Shown here in pieces: positions 1 to 11,987 of a stretch of 64,000 nucleotides of DNA. The position numbers and the translations under genes are program-made. How positions within the stretch are numbered: the stretch's first letter is position 1; each line of letters starts with the position of its first letter. Source of the DNA: Hymenoscyphus infarciens (lineage: Eukaryota; Ascomycota; Leotiomycetes; Helotiales; Helotiaceae); contig LLCB01000195.1 of assembly GCA_001414345.1 (NCBI GenBank), positions 1-64,000 on the forward strand. Reading direction: 5' to 3'. The notes beneath the pieces were generated by a model, which did no database searches, was not told where the DNA came from, and was given only the letters and a program-made list of their open reading frames with translations.

Positions 1-8
1 AGCTAGTA

Positions 9-40
<32 letters not shown>

Positions 41-410
41 TAAAAGTATTCTAGCTAATAGAGATAAAAGTAGATAAGAGATTCTACTCTTAATTTAAGC
101 GACTTTTATACTTATTTTGTAGATAATACTAATATTAAATACTTTAGATAGCTAAATATATATATATAAGATATATATAAAAGTATTCTAGCTAATAGAG
201 ATATAAGTAAATAAGAGATTCTACTCTTAAATTAAGCGACTTTTATACTTACTTAATAAATAATACTAATATCAGATACTCTAGCTAGTAATAGATATAT
301 ATATAATATATAAAAGTATTCTAGCTAGTAGAGATATAAGTAAATAAGAGATAGAAGATTTTACTCTTAATTTAAGAGACTTTTAAAAAGCTCTTACTAA
401 GCTTACTTAC
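1..410. repeat. AT-rich tandem repeat, about three copies of a ~135-bp unit
   Basis: The unit starts at AAAAGTATTCTAGCTA near positions 43, 179 and 312, so the period is about 133-136 bp. Each copy carries an (TA)n tract, then a near-palindrome (TAAGAG..CTCTTA), then a TTAAGCGACTTTTATACTTA-like stretch. Copies differ mostly at C/T and G/A positions. Almost pure A+T with abundant TpA fits RIP-mutated repeat DNA. No coding potential is visible. Confidence 0.75.
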
Positions 411-3300
411 GTCTTATATACGCGTATACCTAATCATAAGTATTAAGCTCTAGGAGTAAGAGAAGCATAATAGGCTCTTTTCTAGTACTTTTAGAGTATA
501 TATAAAAGAGGCGTGGCCTAGGAGGCGACTAAGGTCGGTTAACAGTTTAAACTCGGGCGTCCCGCAAAAGTAGACTGTCAACCACCCACTCTAGGAGCTC
601 TCCCTACGCGTTACATAGTAAAAGTACTATAGGGGCCTATACTAATGGGAAGAGAGCTTCTAACCTGCCAGTTGACAGTTCTAGGCGTGGTATAGATGGA
701 ATGTTAGGAGTAGAGGTTTAAGACATTTGAGATATGTGGTGGGGCGGGAGCAACACTTCAAAAGTTAAGCATAACGTAGTACTGTCTTTTACTTTATACT
801 TTATAGATAAAGTAATTAGTATTTAAATAATTGATACATCTATTTATCTTTTAATTTAAAGCTCTTTTAGAGGAGTGGTGTTGATAGAGAGCTATCGCCG
901 GCCCTGAGATGTTGGTGGTTAGGGCACATAAGTGGCTTCCTATAGATCGTATTTGTACGTATTACTTTAGATCGCGACAGCGCCACTAAAAAGAGTCTAA
1001 TTTAGATGATTTTAAGTGTATTAGATGCGCAATTGCTCGCTCTTTAGATATATGTAGATTAGTATATAGTAGGGTAGTGTTATTCTAATAGATTATATAT
1101 AAAAGGGAGTGTATGTAAATGGGTGGTTTTGGGGTGGGGTTGGGGCTGAGACTTGGCGCTCTTGGCATGGGGCTAGGGCCGAATCAGGGCTAGCGCCAGA
1201 GGCCCAAACTGTCAACCGCGGCCTCTTGCATCCTAATTCTCCCGGCAGCGTTTTTGGAGCGCCATCTTTCAGCTACGTCTCTCGTATCTAAATCCCAACC
1301 ACTCCTTTCATGCTTCCGTTCTCCCCAAATCCTCTTCCTAGAAGTTGGATTTGCGCTTCACCCTCCCGATGTTACCCACACAATTGGTGAGGCCTAGTAC
1401 TTCTTCTATCGTGCACCTAGAAGGTATTCCCTCTCAATCAAACGTGAGCTCCCCCAAAGCCTATCGTCTGGACTCTGGAAAGATATGGATTTCTTTCGAC
1501 CGTAGGATGGTCTTTCGACAGTATATACTCTATCCTCATCTCATAAGGCTTCGGCTTGTCCGAGGCTTTGTACGTGGTCCGTAGTATCGGAGCGTCTTGA
1601 CCGTGGTTGCGGTCATCGCTCGACCAGTTCAGGTTTAACTTCTCATTCCAAGCCGCGGGGTCGGTGGTGTTCTACTGGTACCTATCCAATTTCTCATGGA
1701 TGATGCCTCGAGCGTTGTATATTGGGTTTCGGGTTCGTAGTATAAGAGAGAGAGAGAAGAATGAGAGGATATAAGAGGAGAGGAGATGTTTTAAGTAAGA
1801 GTTTTTTCCAGTTTCCAGATGAATGAAGAAGAAAGAAAAAGAAATGGAAAAAAGAGGTTTTTGGGAACGCTACCGCTTCATTAATGGGTTGTGAAATATT
1901 TTGGCCTTTTAAGATGGTAGGGCAGGGACTACTTACTAGTCTCATCTTTTGGTTCTGTAGGCTTGTTGGTTTTTTGGTGGTACGGTGTTAGAGCGTGGGG
2001 ATAGTGGGTGGATTTTCTGCTTTTTGTGGGAGTTTTATGTTGTTGTTTTTTTATATATATAAATGTATTGGCTATCTACTGTTTCTCTTCTGAAAGAGCT
2101 GGAGTACTTGGATTGAAAAGGTTTCTACGCTAGTATAACTTTCTTCTTATATAAAGTTTTTTAAATTGTTTTGTACGATAATATACTAACTAATTATACT
2201 ATGTATAGAATCTGAATTATCGAAAAAAAATAAAAATCAATAATAAATTCTAACGAGTGTTTTATATGGTTGGTTTATTTGGTAGGCCTAGTAATATAAT
2301 AGGTCTTCTTTAGGTCTAGGTTGAATAATACTAATAATGAGGATCCTAACATAGAAGGGAGAGAGAGGTTAGATTTTTATACTTTATATACAAAAAAAAA
2401 AAATCTTCTCCTCTCGTCTTTGGATATGCTCGTATAGTATTTAATATAATAACTTTTCGCGTTAAACTTTTTGATTCACAGTCAGGTTCTAATGCCGCAC
2501 ATCGTTTGCACCTCCAATCCTCATAATAGTTCTTAGATTCTTTCCTTACTTATCGGTTTCTTGGAAGGAGAACGGGTTAACGCGACGTGTTTCCATTCGC
2601 GTGCCGATGTTTTACTCTCTGTTAGCCTATCTATCATCTTGCCCCTTGGAATTCCACGTTCACATCGGCAACACGGTTCGAGGGTAGATTATCCCGTTTG
2701 CGAGATTCGGGTTTGAAAAAAGAGGATGAAGACTTGTTAAAGGTTCTTGGGGGAATTTTCTTTTATGAGTGACTAAAGCTGCTGACATCTACTGGCAGTT
2801 TTGACTGGGGACATCCAAATGTCAATATCTCCGCCTTGGAGACCTTTATAGCAGCTACTAGTGCTAGTACTTCTGATGCTTATAGGTAAGGGTCCTCTTA
2901 GATGTTCATGGGTTTGTTCTTTAGTGGAAGGAGAAGTAGTTTTGTGATGATGTAATTTTTCAACACGACGAGAGAAGGAAGAGAGCGGGGGGGCGGTTGA
3001 ACTTGGGGTTTTGGAAAGTAGAGGAATGGGAGGTCTGGGGTTTGTGGAAGGTACATATGTTGTTTACTTGTATTAAGGTATTCTTGAGACAAAACTTTAT
3101 TTATCTTGGAAAGTGCTCTCAGATACTGAGATTGAAAAAAGTGAGCATGGTATTCCGAAAACGCTAAGTGCGAAAAGACGTTCTCAGGTAGGACTTGTTT
3201 ATCCTCCAGGACTTAGTGACGGAGATCTACTCACATTTGTTTTTTTGGTCGAGTAGGTTCTTTCACACCTTCTCTTACCTCCTCGCCTCTTAACCCCATC
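411..3300. other. gene-poor AT-rich region, nothing coding recognised
   Basis: Open frames here are short (under 90 codons), lack recognisable motifs and are not linked by plausible introns. Patches of higher G+C (about 530-720 and 1110-1300) sit in AT-rich surroundings, as in relics of old insertions, but I recognise no transposase or reverse-transcriptase motif. Confidence 0.5.
2183..2289 (+). repeat. dispersed AT-rich repeat, copy 1 (copy 2 at 50225-50320)
   Basis: This segment and 50225-50320 share an ordered series of short blocks: ACTAAYTATACTATRTA, then GAATTA, then AAATTCTAA, then TGTTTTATATRGTT, then ATTTGGTARRCCTA. Length and order agree, so the two are diverged copies of one element. 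Confidence 0.55.
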
Positions 3301-3308
3301 CTCCAAGC

Positions 3309-3367
3309 TCTTGAAACTTATAAATTCAAATCGAGAGTAGGATGAAGATCGTCGGTAAGTCGCCTAT
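3309..3367 (+). repeat. diverged repeat family in the 3.3-5 kb block, copy A
   Basis: Shares the ordered blocks CTTGAAA..TTAT.AATT, ATCGAGRGTA and GATCGWCGGTA with copies at 3987-4045 and 4868-4926. On the minus strand each copy lies at the end of a short open frame. These may be fragments of a once-coding repeated gene family. Confidence 0.5.
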
Positions 3368-3986
3368 ACAGGGTACGGTGATTATATGGTTCACGGGGCT
3401 CAAAGTAGATATTTAGAAGTGTTAAATTATTCATAAGATACTTATTAAGCTTCCGAGTTAGGTTTGAAATAGTTGAGTCTGCCAACCCGATTCTCTCTGC
3501 AATTCGAAGACACTCAGCATGGCTGAGGTGCAAGTGGTAGCTGCACTTTAATAGAATCGAGCCTTTATCTCGGTTTATTGGTGGGCTAGGGTTGCTATTT
3601 TTCAGATGCTGGTGTATTTTGATGCTTGGACTATGGTACGAGTCATCTCAATTGTTTATTTGTCGCCTCTCACTTCAATATAATTTCGTGAGGATGATTG
3701 TGGGCCCACACCTCTGTTTAAAAGCAAATAAGGTTCCAGTAATACATGTCTTTTTCTAGCATGATAAACCAGTAATTACTAATTTAAATCCCTGAAAACT
3801 CTTTTAAGCGTGATGAAAGACATATGAAAGACCGATGTAAACCGTAGAAATGGAATTACTCTTCTCTCATTCGTGGGGAAAGACTTAAGTATATGTTTGT
3901 ATCTTCTTGAACTCCTCAAGCGGTACCAAATCTTAATTCTTCGTGTCATAAATTTTTTCACTGCTTTTTTCCCCCTTGCTCTCAGC

Positions 3987-4045
3987 CCTTGAAATTTATT
4001 AATTTGGATCGAGGGTAACTGGGAAATCGACGCTAGATTGAAGTT
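3987..4045 (+). repeat. diverged repeat family in the 3.3-5 kb block, copy B
   Basis: Matches copy A at CTTGAAATTTATTAATT, GGATCGAGGGTAA and GAAATCGACG, with substitutions mainly of transition type. Confidence 0.5.
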
Positions 4046-4867
4046 ATGAGGTGGTTTACTAGAATTTGAAGTATCTACAGTATCACGGTCGGAGTTTTTT
4101 CTGCAAGGTTCTTACGAAACTCCAGTTGCACTTGTCCATCGATATTGGCTGAACTTAGTGAATGTCACCGTGAGAGGGTGTCACAGCTTAGTGCGGCAAT
4201 ATTCAATAAACTACAGTTTCCAGGTGTCAGCGCGATCCCTTCTTTGTATTATAGAGAGTCAATGGTTGAGTTAACCGAAGCTTTCAACTGTCTTTCGTTA
4301 CTCAAGTTTAGACCTAGCATAATCATTTACTAGCTACAAAATTCATATAATTACTATAAACTCTTAAATAGTAAGCTTAACTGTTAAATTCGATTATTCG
4401 AGAATACTTAGGTCAACGAAGTAAATCAAATAAAGCTATAAGATGCTTTAAAAGAAGAGTACTACATAGCTCCTCATTCTATCCAAATATGCTTCATTTA
4501 GTACAACAATCAGAAAGAAGAAATTTGAAGTAATTTGAAAGATTTGTGACCAGTGAATTTTTTTTAATTATTAAACACAGCACAGTAGACCACTACAGTA
4601 TTATTAAATGAGACGCCTTGTAAAAACTCTACTCTCATTTCTAGAGGAAATAGTAAATCTTCTCTAGGTTAAGTAATAAGAGTCTGATAAATTCCACAAT
4701 TAATAAAGAAAGTATATAAAATTTACTCTCACTCGCAACTTTAATCGCCTACCGCTCTCTCTATATTAGCTGTTTTTTGGCGCTTATTATTCTTAACAGT
4801 CACTTATCATTTTACAGGGACACTCTTTTTAAAAGGACACAATGGTAAACGAGTTTTCATGGAAACG

Positions 4868-4926
4868 AATTGAAAGTTGATAGATTTGAGTCGAAGATAG
4901 GATAGAAATCGACGGTAGATTATTCC
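4868..4926 (+). repeat. diverged repeat family in the 3.3-5 kb block, copy C
   Basis: Matches copies A and B at TTGAAAGTTGATAGATTTGA, GTCGAAGATAGGAT and GAAATCGACGGTAGAT. The flanking minus-strand frame (to 5115) keeps about 100 codons open but has no recognisable domain. Confidence 0.5.
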
Positions 4927-6268
4927 ATTGGGGGCTTGTAACATAAGGAGGATTCGACAAGAGTTTCTTTGATGTTTGTTTTCTAACTGTTTCGCTGGCG
5001 AAGCGCAATGAGGTCCTATCATGTATCTCCAAGGAGTTCGTTTGTGTGAAACGATGGGACTTTCGAGTTCATCATCATAAAAGGTGTGAAAATTTGATGG
5101 CTCTAAATTTTCCACGCTGCGTCGCTGCTGGATATTTCTAGTTCAGAAACCAGAAGGCGTATGTTCAAGCCTCGAAGGGAGACAAGATTAAGCAATACAA
5201 AGAGTAGTATTTACTAAGTTCCCAAGCTCCACCTAAACAACTCCCGATCCACTGTACGTCATCTCTGAGGGTAGTTGGAAGATGATTTAGTACTCTACTT
5301 TAAACTGAAAAGGGGGGCAAGTGAGGGAAGAGGGATGTTCATTAGCTTCTGAGCATCGATTACTAGCGCCAAGCCAAAGAAGTATACTTGGGACCACGAT
5401 AACTTGAAGTCAGTTCGAGGAAAGTAGAATAAAGTTAACCTCAAGCTGCTTCCCAGGTCTACGGAGACTACTTGAAATAATCAACTTTAGCACGGACAAG
5501 GGTAGAACAACTCAAACTATCTGAATTTATTTAGACAGTGGCTAAGAACTCGACAGCAACTTAAGATAGTACTTCGCCTAATTGAATTCAGCGTCTTATA
5601 GAATACGGAATTTTATAGTTATCTGAGAGAATTCGAGACAGTAGCTGATTGTTTACTTGCGTAAAGTAGTTATTTTGAGGGAATGGAGCTCCTGTTGTGA
5701 GAAGTTGAGAGCGTAGTGACATTTTCTCGATTTGGTTTAGGAGTCCTTTTATTTGTGGTGAGACAGTGAGGGACTGGCTTGAAAGTTGAAGTTAAGCTTC
5801 ACTTTCAAAGTGACTTTAGCTTTCTAGGAGGAGGCTGAGATATAAGCGCGGCGTAGAAGGGTTGACAGTTGTTGTAAATATTTTTGTCCTTCTGATATAA
5901 TTGGTAATAGGGTCGCAACTTCAACAAACTATTCGAGTATAAGCAGCTTAGAGTCTGCCTGGAGATGAACCAGCTGATAATTTACTACTAGAAAGGCAAA
6001 CACTGTAACTTCTTTCTTCATCTGTACTATAGTAAGTCGTACTTGAATAAATGAGCTGAATAGTATAAATTGTAAGCGAGTTAATAGTAAGTCTATGGCC
6101 GCCCTATCTTCTAACAAATAAATAACTTTGAAGTAATTTAAAAGTGGTACTAATGGTTTCAATTCCTTCTTTTCCATCAATTTTGAACCACTATTCTTAT
6201 GCACCTACGTTTGTTATTTTTAGTACTCATCTAACCTCTATATGCGCCGCGACCAAAACCGACACTTA
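4927..6268. other. AT-rich non-coding region left of the MITE
   Basis: Only short unsupported frames are open here. No promoter, RNA gene or coding exon could be supported. Confidence 0.5.
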
Positions 6269-6762
6269 TAGTGAGTTGCGAGTTAAGCTTCCCTTTTAAC
6301 GATATTTTATAAACCGTGCGTTTTTAGAAATATGTTTTTTACCTAGCTACTCTTTCCTTCTTTACTTAATAACAACGTATATTATTATATCCCTAAGAAT
6401 AGATAATAAGAGCTATATACCCCCTTTCTAAGTCTATAAACTTTTAAAGAAGAAAATAGACACTTAGATATATGTCTAAATTTTTATAGAGTCTTAGTAG
6501 AATTATAGAGGTGTGAAAATTTTTCTTATAAAAAAGGGTTTTCTAAGAATTAAGTATTATTAAGTTTATTCTTAGTAGCTTACTTAGATATAGTAATAAA
6601 GAGGTATAAGCAGATATAGCGGTTCTTTCTAGCTAGGTCTTATATCTTAAAGAGCACTTTAGTTTTCTGTTTTCTAAAATAAATAAGGAAGAAAGAAAAA
6701 ATTCTAAAAACGCACGGTTTATGAAATATCGTTAAAAGGGAAGTTTAACTCGCAACTCACTG
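6269..6762. mobile_element. 494-bp Tc1/mariner-type MITE with ~60-bp terminal inverted repeats
   Basis: The left end (6269-6329) and the reverse complement of the right end (6702-6762) match over about 60 bp with only a few transitions. Both begin YAGTGAGTTGCGAGTTAA and both end in CGTGCGTTTTTAGAA. A TA dinucleotide flanks both outer ends (6267-6268 and 6763-6764), the target-site duplication expected for Tc1/mariner elements. The interior is AT-rich and non-coding, so this is a non-autonomous element that would need a transposase from elsewhere. Confidence 0.85.
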
Positions 6763-7032
6763 TAAACAAAGTGTCAAAAAGACTCTACTACACTATATAT
6801 ACTCATTCTGTCAATGACAGCTCCCCTCCAAAGGTTACCGAGTTCAAACAAGAAGCTCTATCTCTGCCTTATCCACGAGGACTTGTGAGCCGTACACCTC
6901 ATCCAATCCCCCAAACCTTCTCAAAATCTCTCAACCCAAAGTTCTTCTTATATCATACTTCTCAACGACAACAAAATGATGCCCTAAACTTACTGCCGAA
7001 AACTAGTTCACTGTTGAATCCCCCGCAGCAAA

Positions 7033-7998
7033 TTAACACAACCATACCAAAAAAGACATCATCTCACCCCTTAAACATTCTTCTGCCTCCTTTCGGCAGT
7101 ACAAGACGAACTCTTTCCGGTTGGACCTGGGAAAGTACCAGAGCTCTTCCTTCCGAAGCCCATCGATGAAAGTTTTTGGAACCTGATTCTGAAGAATCAA
7201 GGTCTTAAAATGCGGACATCTTACAGCCACCCACTGGCGGTATTTCTTCGCTAACACAACATTGTTTTGTCCCAGAATTGGACCATCATCCAAAACATTC
7301 CCAACAAGTGAAAAGGAAATACTCAAGATATACTCTATTGTTAGAAAAGAGCTTTCTACTCCGAATTCCTTATTATGGTCTAGAATCAAAATTCCTATAA
7401 ACACCCTACCTAACCAACACATTACCATAAAGACCACACTCCTCCCTTGAATCACCGATCTATAACTATCATTCCTCTCACAGAATCTGTCAATGTCCTG
7501 GAGAAAGAACTTCTCCCCTTCTTCCTTCTCTCGTTCCCCAGAACCCACAACCAACACGACAGTCAACATTGGCTTCTTGTTGAAGTAAGCAAGCTGCTGC
7601 CAGTAAATCCATGACACAATAAAGTTACCCCACCTATACCCGCTTGCTTCAGCCTTTTTTAAAGCCACTTGTAAGCCTCTTGTAGGATGCACCACCAACC
7701 CCAAAGATCGAAAGAAATAAGAAAGTACTATCCTAACGAGGAATGAAAAAAAGAAGTTTAACCAAACACGATCCCACGTCGCATCATCCCCCAGGCCCTT
7801 CTTCTGATCTCAGTAAAAGGTACAACGCTCTGTAAAAAGAAGTATAGTACCAGGAACACATTTTGAAAACTGATTTAGAACTATCAACACCTACCTTTGG
7901 CTCATTAAGGATCAAGAATCCAAAGATTTCGTGGGGGTTTAAAATTAAGATACTTCTTGCTGTCGAATAAAGAGCTGAGTTCGTGTTCACATCATTCG
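7033..7998 (-). CDS. hypothetical membrane-associated protein, 3' portion of a multi-exon gene
   Basis: I do not recognise the family. The exon 7033-7803 is open for 256 codons before its stop and begins after a good acceptor (GATCAG). The preceding exon ends with donor GTAGGT after 7895, and the phases agree. The upstream exon is open to about 7998, where another acceptor (CTAG) is possible. The joined protein shows GDDATWDRVW, then an aromatic hydrophobic stretch (FFFSFLVRIVLSYFF) and HPTRGLQVALKKAE. A second hydrophobic segment (VVFMVMCWLGRVFIGILIL) and a long charged tail follow. It is probably an integral or peripheral membrane protein. The 3' end could splice further (GTGAGA after AAGGG). 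The 5' exons could not be resolved cleanly. It starts about 270 bp right of the MITE. Confidence 0.4.
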
Positions 7999-8249
7999 CT
8001 AGCTAGGGTCTCAAAATGAATTCCTCCCTCCATCTAATATTTAAAAGTGACATTCACAAAGACCAGAATGATATGAACATCCATCCAACCACAGAGAGCT
8101 CACTCCAAGGAACATGAAGCGACTGAGACAGAAGTTCAACACTGGCATTAGCGAGTTTATCTCATTCCTATATCTATCCTACAGTACACCACGCAAAAAA
8201 TAAAAACTACACAAGCAACAGTAGCTCTTCTCCAGAAATCCCTGTTCTT

Positions 8250-8880
8250 GTCCACCCGCTGCACAAAATCCCTATTCAGTTCTACAATTCCACACCTAGA
8301 AAGTCTCTTCCGAATCCAACGTCCTCGTCTTCAAAAATTCAGGAACCCTCCCCGACCAGTATCGTTCCCCGAAACTACTTATACAAATACTCCCCGTTCA
8401 TACCGCACCTCATCTTCGTACACTCAGACCCACAGCAATGCCGGATGAGCACTGGAGCAGTGAGCCCCAACCCCAAAAGCAAAGAACCAACCACGCATCA
8501 CCTTTGTACCAAAAACAACCTGCTCTTGAAACCCCAGCATGGCTCTCCAAATTACTGCATTGTCCACAAAAAAAAGGGGGGGAACCCAAAGATTTGAGTA
8601 CCGTCGCTTCCCAATCAACCCAATTTTCCCGTCTTCTTTTCCCGGTTCCTGAGACTCAAATACCACTCATCACAGAAAAGCAATCCAAGATATACATACC
8701 ACGTCAAAGCCTTACTCTCATCCCCCGCTACCAAACCCCCCTTGCTCTCACCATCATTCTCGCGAATACTCGAAGACCCTTGGAACGTCTACTCATCTAT
8801 CCTCAATCCACTTCAACACGCCTTATATTATCAAGCTATAGCTATCACTCGATTTTCCACGTACAATAAAGAAATTCTTC
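8250..8880 (-). pseudogene. possible degraded 5' part of the 7.0-8.0 kb gene
   Basis: On the minus strand one frame reads naturally from about 8666 to 8424, including the segment FVDNAVIWRAMLGFQEQVVF. It ends in a stop with no good donor, and neighbouring stretches need frame changes. This suggests either unrecognised introns or decay. The plus-strand frame over the same bases has skewed composition and looks like a shadow. Confidence 0.3.
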
Positions 8881-10106
8881 CAACCATTCTCAAAGAATCC
8901 TTTTATTAACCCTCAACTATTTCGCATGAATTTTACTAAAACAGGTGACTGAGTGTACAAAGTAAAAAAACCGGCGAGGAAAAAGACTTCAAGAGCTGGT
9001 CTACTTTACTCACCAATTCATAGAACTATGCAATGATACTGACTACGGTAGGGTACTAAAGAATTAGTATAGTAAAAGTAACCAAAATTTATGAAATTAC
9101 ATTGCCGAGAAGCTTTAGGTCTAGTAAGTTAAGCACATAAAGCTCCGAGATTTCCAAGAGGAGAGAGGGGGTATAGCACAAGGCAATTAATTATCCAAAC
9201 AAAAATAATTTACTATGAATATTCAAGAGTGTTCAGATTAAAGTTCCAACTCCTCCAAGAGTCTAGAGTACTACGTACATACTTACCCAAGTCACACATA
9301 CATCCACAACACAATTACCCCCCAAAAAAAGGTCACGAACAACCCGGTAAAACAGAACTTACACCGTTCGTAGGTACGTTTTACACCTATCTAAGTAGAT
9401 GCCTAGACAGAATTAAGGAATTCCATGATTGGTTAAATACAGTATATCTAGTTCCAAGCTATCTATAGTATAAAAAGGACCCTTCATCCATAAACGGCTC
9501 AGTCCCACTCCAAAACCCCAAGCATAAATACAGCTCCCCTCGCCGAAGATATCCTTTCGTGCTGTCTCTCCAAACGTTGCTCAAGCCAGAGCCAATCCCT
9601 GAGCCAACGCTACACCAGGCAGTGACTCCCAACACCCACAACGAGCTTTTTTCTCCCCATGCTGATTTGCTGCTATATAGTTGGCGATACTTTCGAGGAT
9701 AATGAATGGTGTGGTGACTTTAAAAAAGGTAAGTAATTAAAGTACCTCGACATATAAAGTGACTTGGGAGCATGTTAAAAACCAGGTAATTTGCCTTGCT
9801 CCCTTCTCTTCTCTTCTCTTTTCTTCTTAGCATTATCATGAATTCATTCATATACAGATCCATCCATCCCTCATACCCACGCCAATCCCAAAGTGACTTT
9901 TTTCCAAATTCATCAAAAAACTCCCTTGTCCTATGAAGCATAAGCATAACCTTCCTTTGTACGCCCCTTCATTTTTTCCCAATGCATCAAAAACGTCAAC
10001 TATTCGTACAATACACCAACCCCTCATGCCCCTAGAAACACCATTAATATGTAGTATTCATTCATTGAACCAAACTCCTGTCGTGGAGGCCTCGTCTCGT
10101 TCCTCT
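8881..10106. other. intergenic, no supported gene
   Basis: Short frames on both strands lack motifs and do not join through plausible introns. The right end should hold the 3' untranslated region of the TBC gene at 10107. Confidence 0.5.
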
Positions 10107-11625
10107 TTACTTGGCATGAGACACAATCTCAGCAAAGACATCATCAGGAATCTTCTTGACGATGGAGAGAGTGACTTCGATGATTGTCTCTGCTACCAAT
10201 GGGGGAAAAGATCTCAGGATTTTTGTAGGACTACCTCATAATTAGCAAAAGTCCGGATTTCAGCGATCACAAAGAGGGAAACAAAAAAAAAGTATACCTA
10301 GGCGAACTCAAAATCGAATTCCTCAAAATTACCAGCTGGGCAACAATGCACAAAATATTCAAATGTGCCCCATACGCAAACAGAAAATCCCAAAGTCTCA
10401 AGACCTGCGGTAGCGGCGGCGTACAAGCACACAAAGTTAAAACCGAAGGGAAAGCATAAATCTCAGCACTCATCCCCTTCCCAATAAGGTATAAACTCAA
10501 TTTCGGATCCACGATAGCAAGTACTTTATCCACAAGAGCTAGACCTTTATGTACTCCATCCATGGCTCCGCGTACATAGCCCGGACACTCGGTGGTGATG
10601 AATTTATGGAATGCGACGAAGGCTTCTGCTTCGCTGCGAGCGGCATAGAGGAAGGGTGCTGCGAGGACATTCATTCCTTGAACGTAAGTTCCCGGTTCGG
10701 AACCTCCTGTATCTGAACCCTCTGTTGTCAAGGTCAGAGCTCTGGCTCTTGATTTCATCGGTGCTGAGGATTGTGATTCAGGACTGCCTTGTGTATTCGC
10801 CGTATTTGTGAGTTTCCCAGCTTTTACCAAGCTCGCCGCTCGTTCTTCTTTCGCATCGTGCAGTCTCCAGGCTACGGCATTGAGGAGACGGATGAGACTT
10901 GCTTCGCTGACTCGTCGGCGGAAGAGGGGGTCTGTGGCTAGGGTTCGGAAGGTGTCGTTGCGGATTTTGGAGTAGGCGGGGGAGGCACCGCGGTGGATGA
11001 GGGCGAGGTAGGAATCGGTTTCTAGGATGGGGGCGTTGAGGAGGATGAGCCAGACGTAGATGCGGAGGGCGGACTGTGTTTATTAATATTATATTTCCTG
11101 TAGGGAAACAGAATACTCACCATGCCATCAGAATCGCTCTTTATGCCTTGGCCTAATATCTTTAATCTTGTGCTTTCTAATGCGCCGACTAGATCTCCAT
11201 CTGGAGGACCCTCTCGTATTAATTTATCTAGAGACAGAGCATCTGCGGCAATGGGCCTCTTATTCGATACTGGTCTCCTACCAGCTGCGCCCAAATTCGG
11301 TAGTGTCATGTTCGTCGCATCGCTATTTGATCTACCTCGACTGTGGTGTTGATGCGCGGAGGTATTATTCGCAGGCGATTGTGTTCGTTGGAGCGCTTGT
11401 TTATGTTGTTGTGTAATCAACGAAGGCTGGGAATTATTCGATTGACCTAAAGTATGCGCTGATTGAAGTCTGCGCAGAGCTCGATGTGTCCTTGGACGAG
11501 TTAGCAAGCTTCTTTGCGATGCGATATGGTGTTTATAGGTGAACGTACCTGGGACTTGGTGGGTCTTGAATTCTGGTTGTTGGAGGGGCTAACTTGGGGA
11601 TGTTTTCAAAAGCAAAGCCCGACAT
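10107..11625 (-). CDS. bub2: Bub2/Cdc16-type TBC-domain GTPase-activating protein (mitotic exit / septation checkpoint)
   Basis: Four exons (11625-11549, 11511-11121, 11073-10298, 10230-10107) give 455 aa with consistent phases and GT..AG borders. The N-terminus MSGFAFENIPKLAPP was chosen because it is the only ATG that splices in frame. A Ser/Gln-rich linker of about 130 residues precedes the TBC domain. The domain contains the arginine-finger motif IRNDTFR (I-x-x-D-x-x-R) and the glutamine-finger motif YVQGMN, followed by the SLYLIGKGMSAEIYAFP and LWDFLFAYG blocks. The C-terminus is PTKILRSFPPLVAETIIE. In yeasts Bub2 (Cdc16 in fission yeast) with Bfa1/Byr4 stimulates GTP hydrolysis by the spindle-pole GTPase Tem1/Spg1, restraining mitotic exit or septation. 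Other TBC GAPs share the finger motifs. The Bub2 assignment rests on the flanking blocks and small size. Confidence 0.88.
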
Positions 11626-11959
11626 GGTTGCGACGCGAGCAAGTTGCTGGGATGTATGGGTGGTGGTGTTGCATCTGCTGAGGATAAAAATGAGAAGTTG
11701 TTGGTATAGTAACTCGTTAGTAGTGAGATTTGGGTCAAGTGACGTCTGTTATGGTGATGGATAGTATATTTCACAGGTTGGGCATCTTGAGTTGCCCGCA
11801 CGAGCCGCTCCACGCGACGCGGTTTTTGGCGTGAATGCGGGGTGGTTGGGAATAATATCACTAGGTATGAATGGTTGTCCGTGAGTACAGATTTGATTAC
11901 AGGTTCATGAAATCATTTCAGATCAAGATTGCAGATAGGATTCAAGGGAATAAATTTGA

Positions 11960-11987
11960 TATCACGTGTATCAACTGCCACGTGATA
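11960..11987. promoter_or_regulatory. inverted pair of CACGTG sites upstream of bub2
   Basis: Perfect 9-bp arms TATCACGTG (11960-11968) and CACGTGATA (11979-11987) are separated by 10 bp, about 340 bp upstream of the bub2 start. ATCACGTG fits the RTCACRTG site bound by the yeast bHLH factor Cbf1. Function in this organism is inferred only. Confidence 0.45.
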
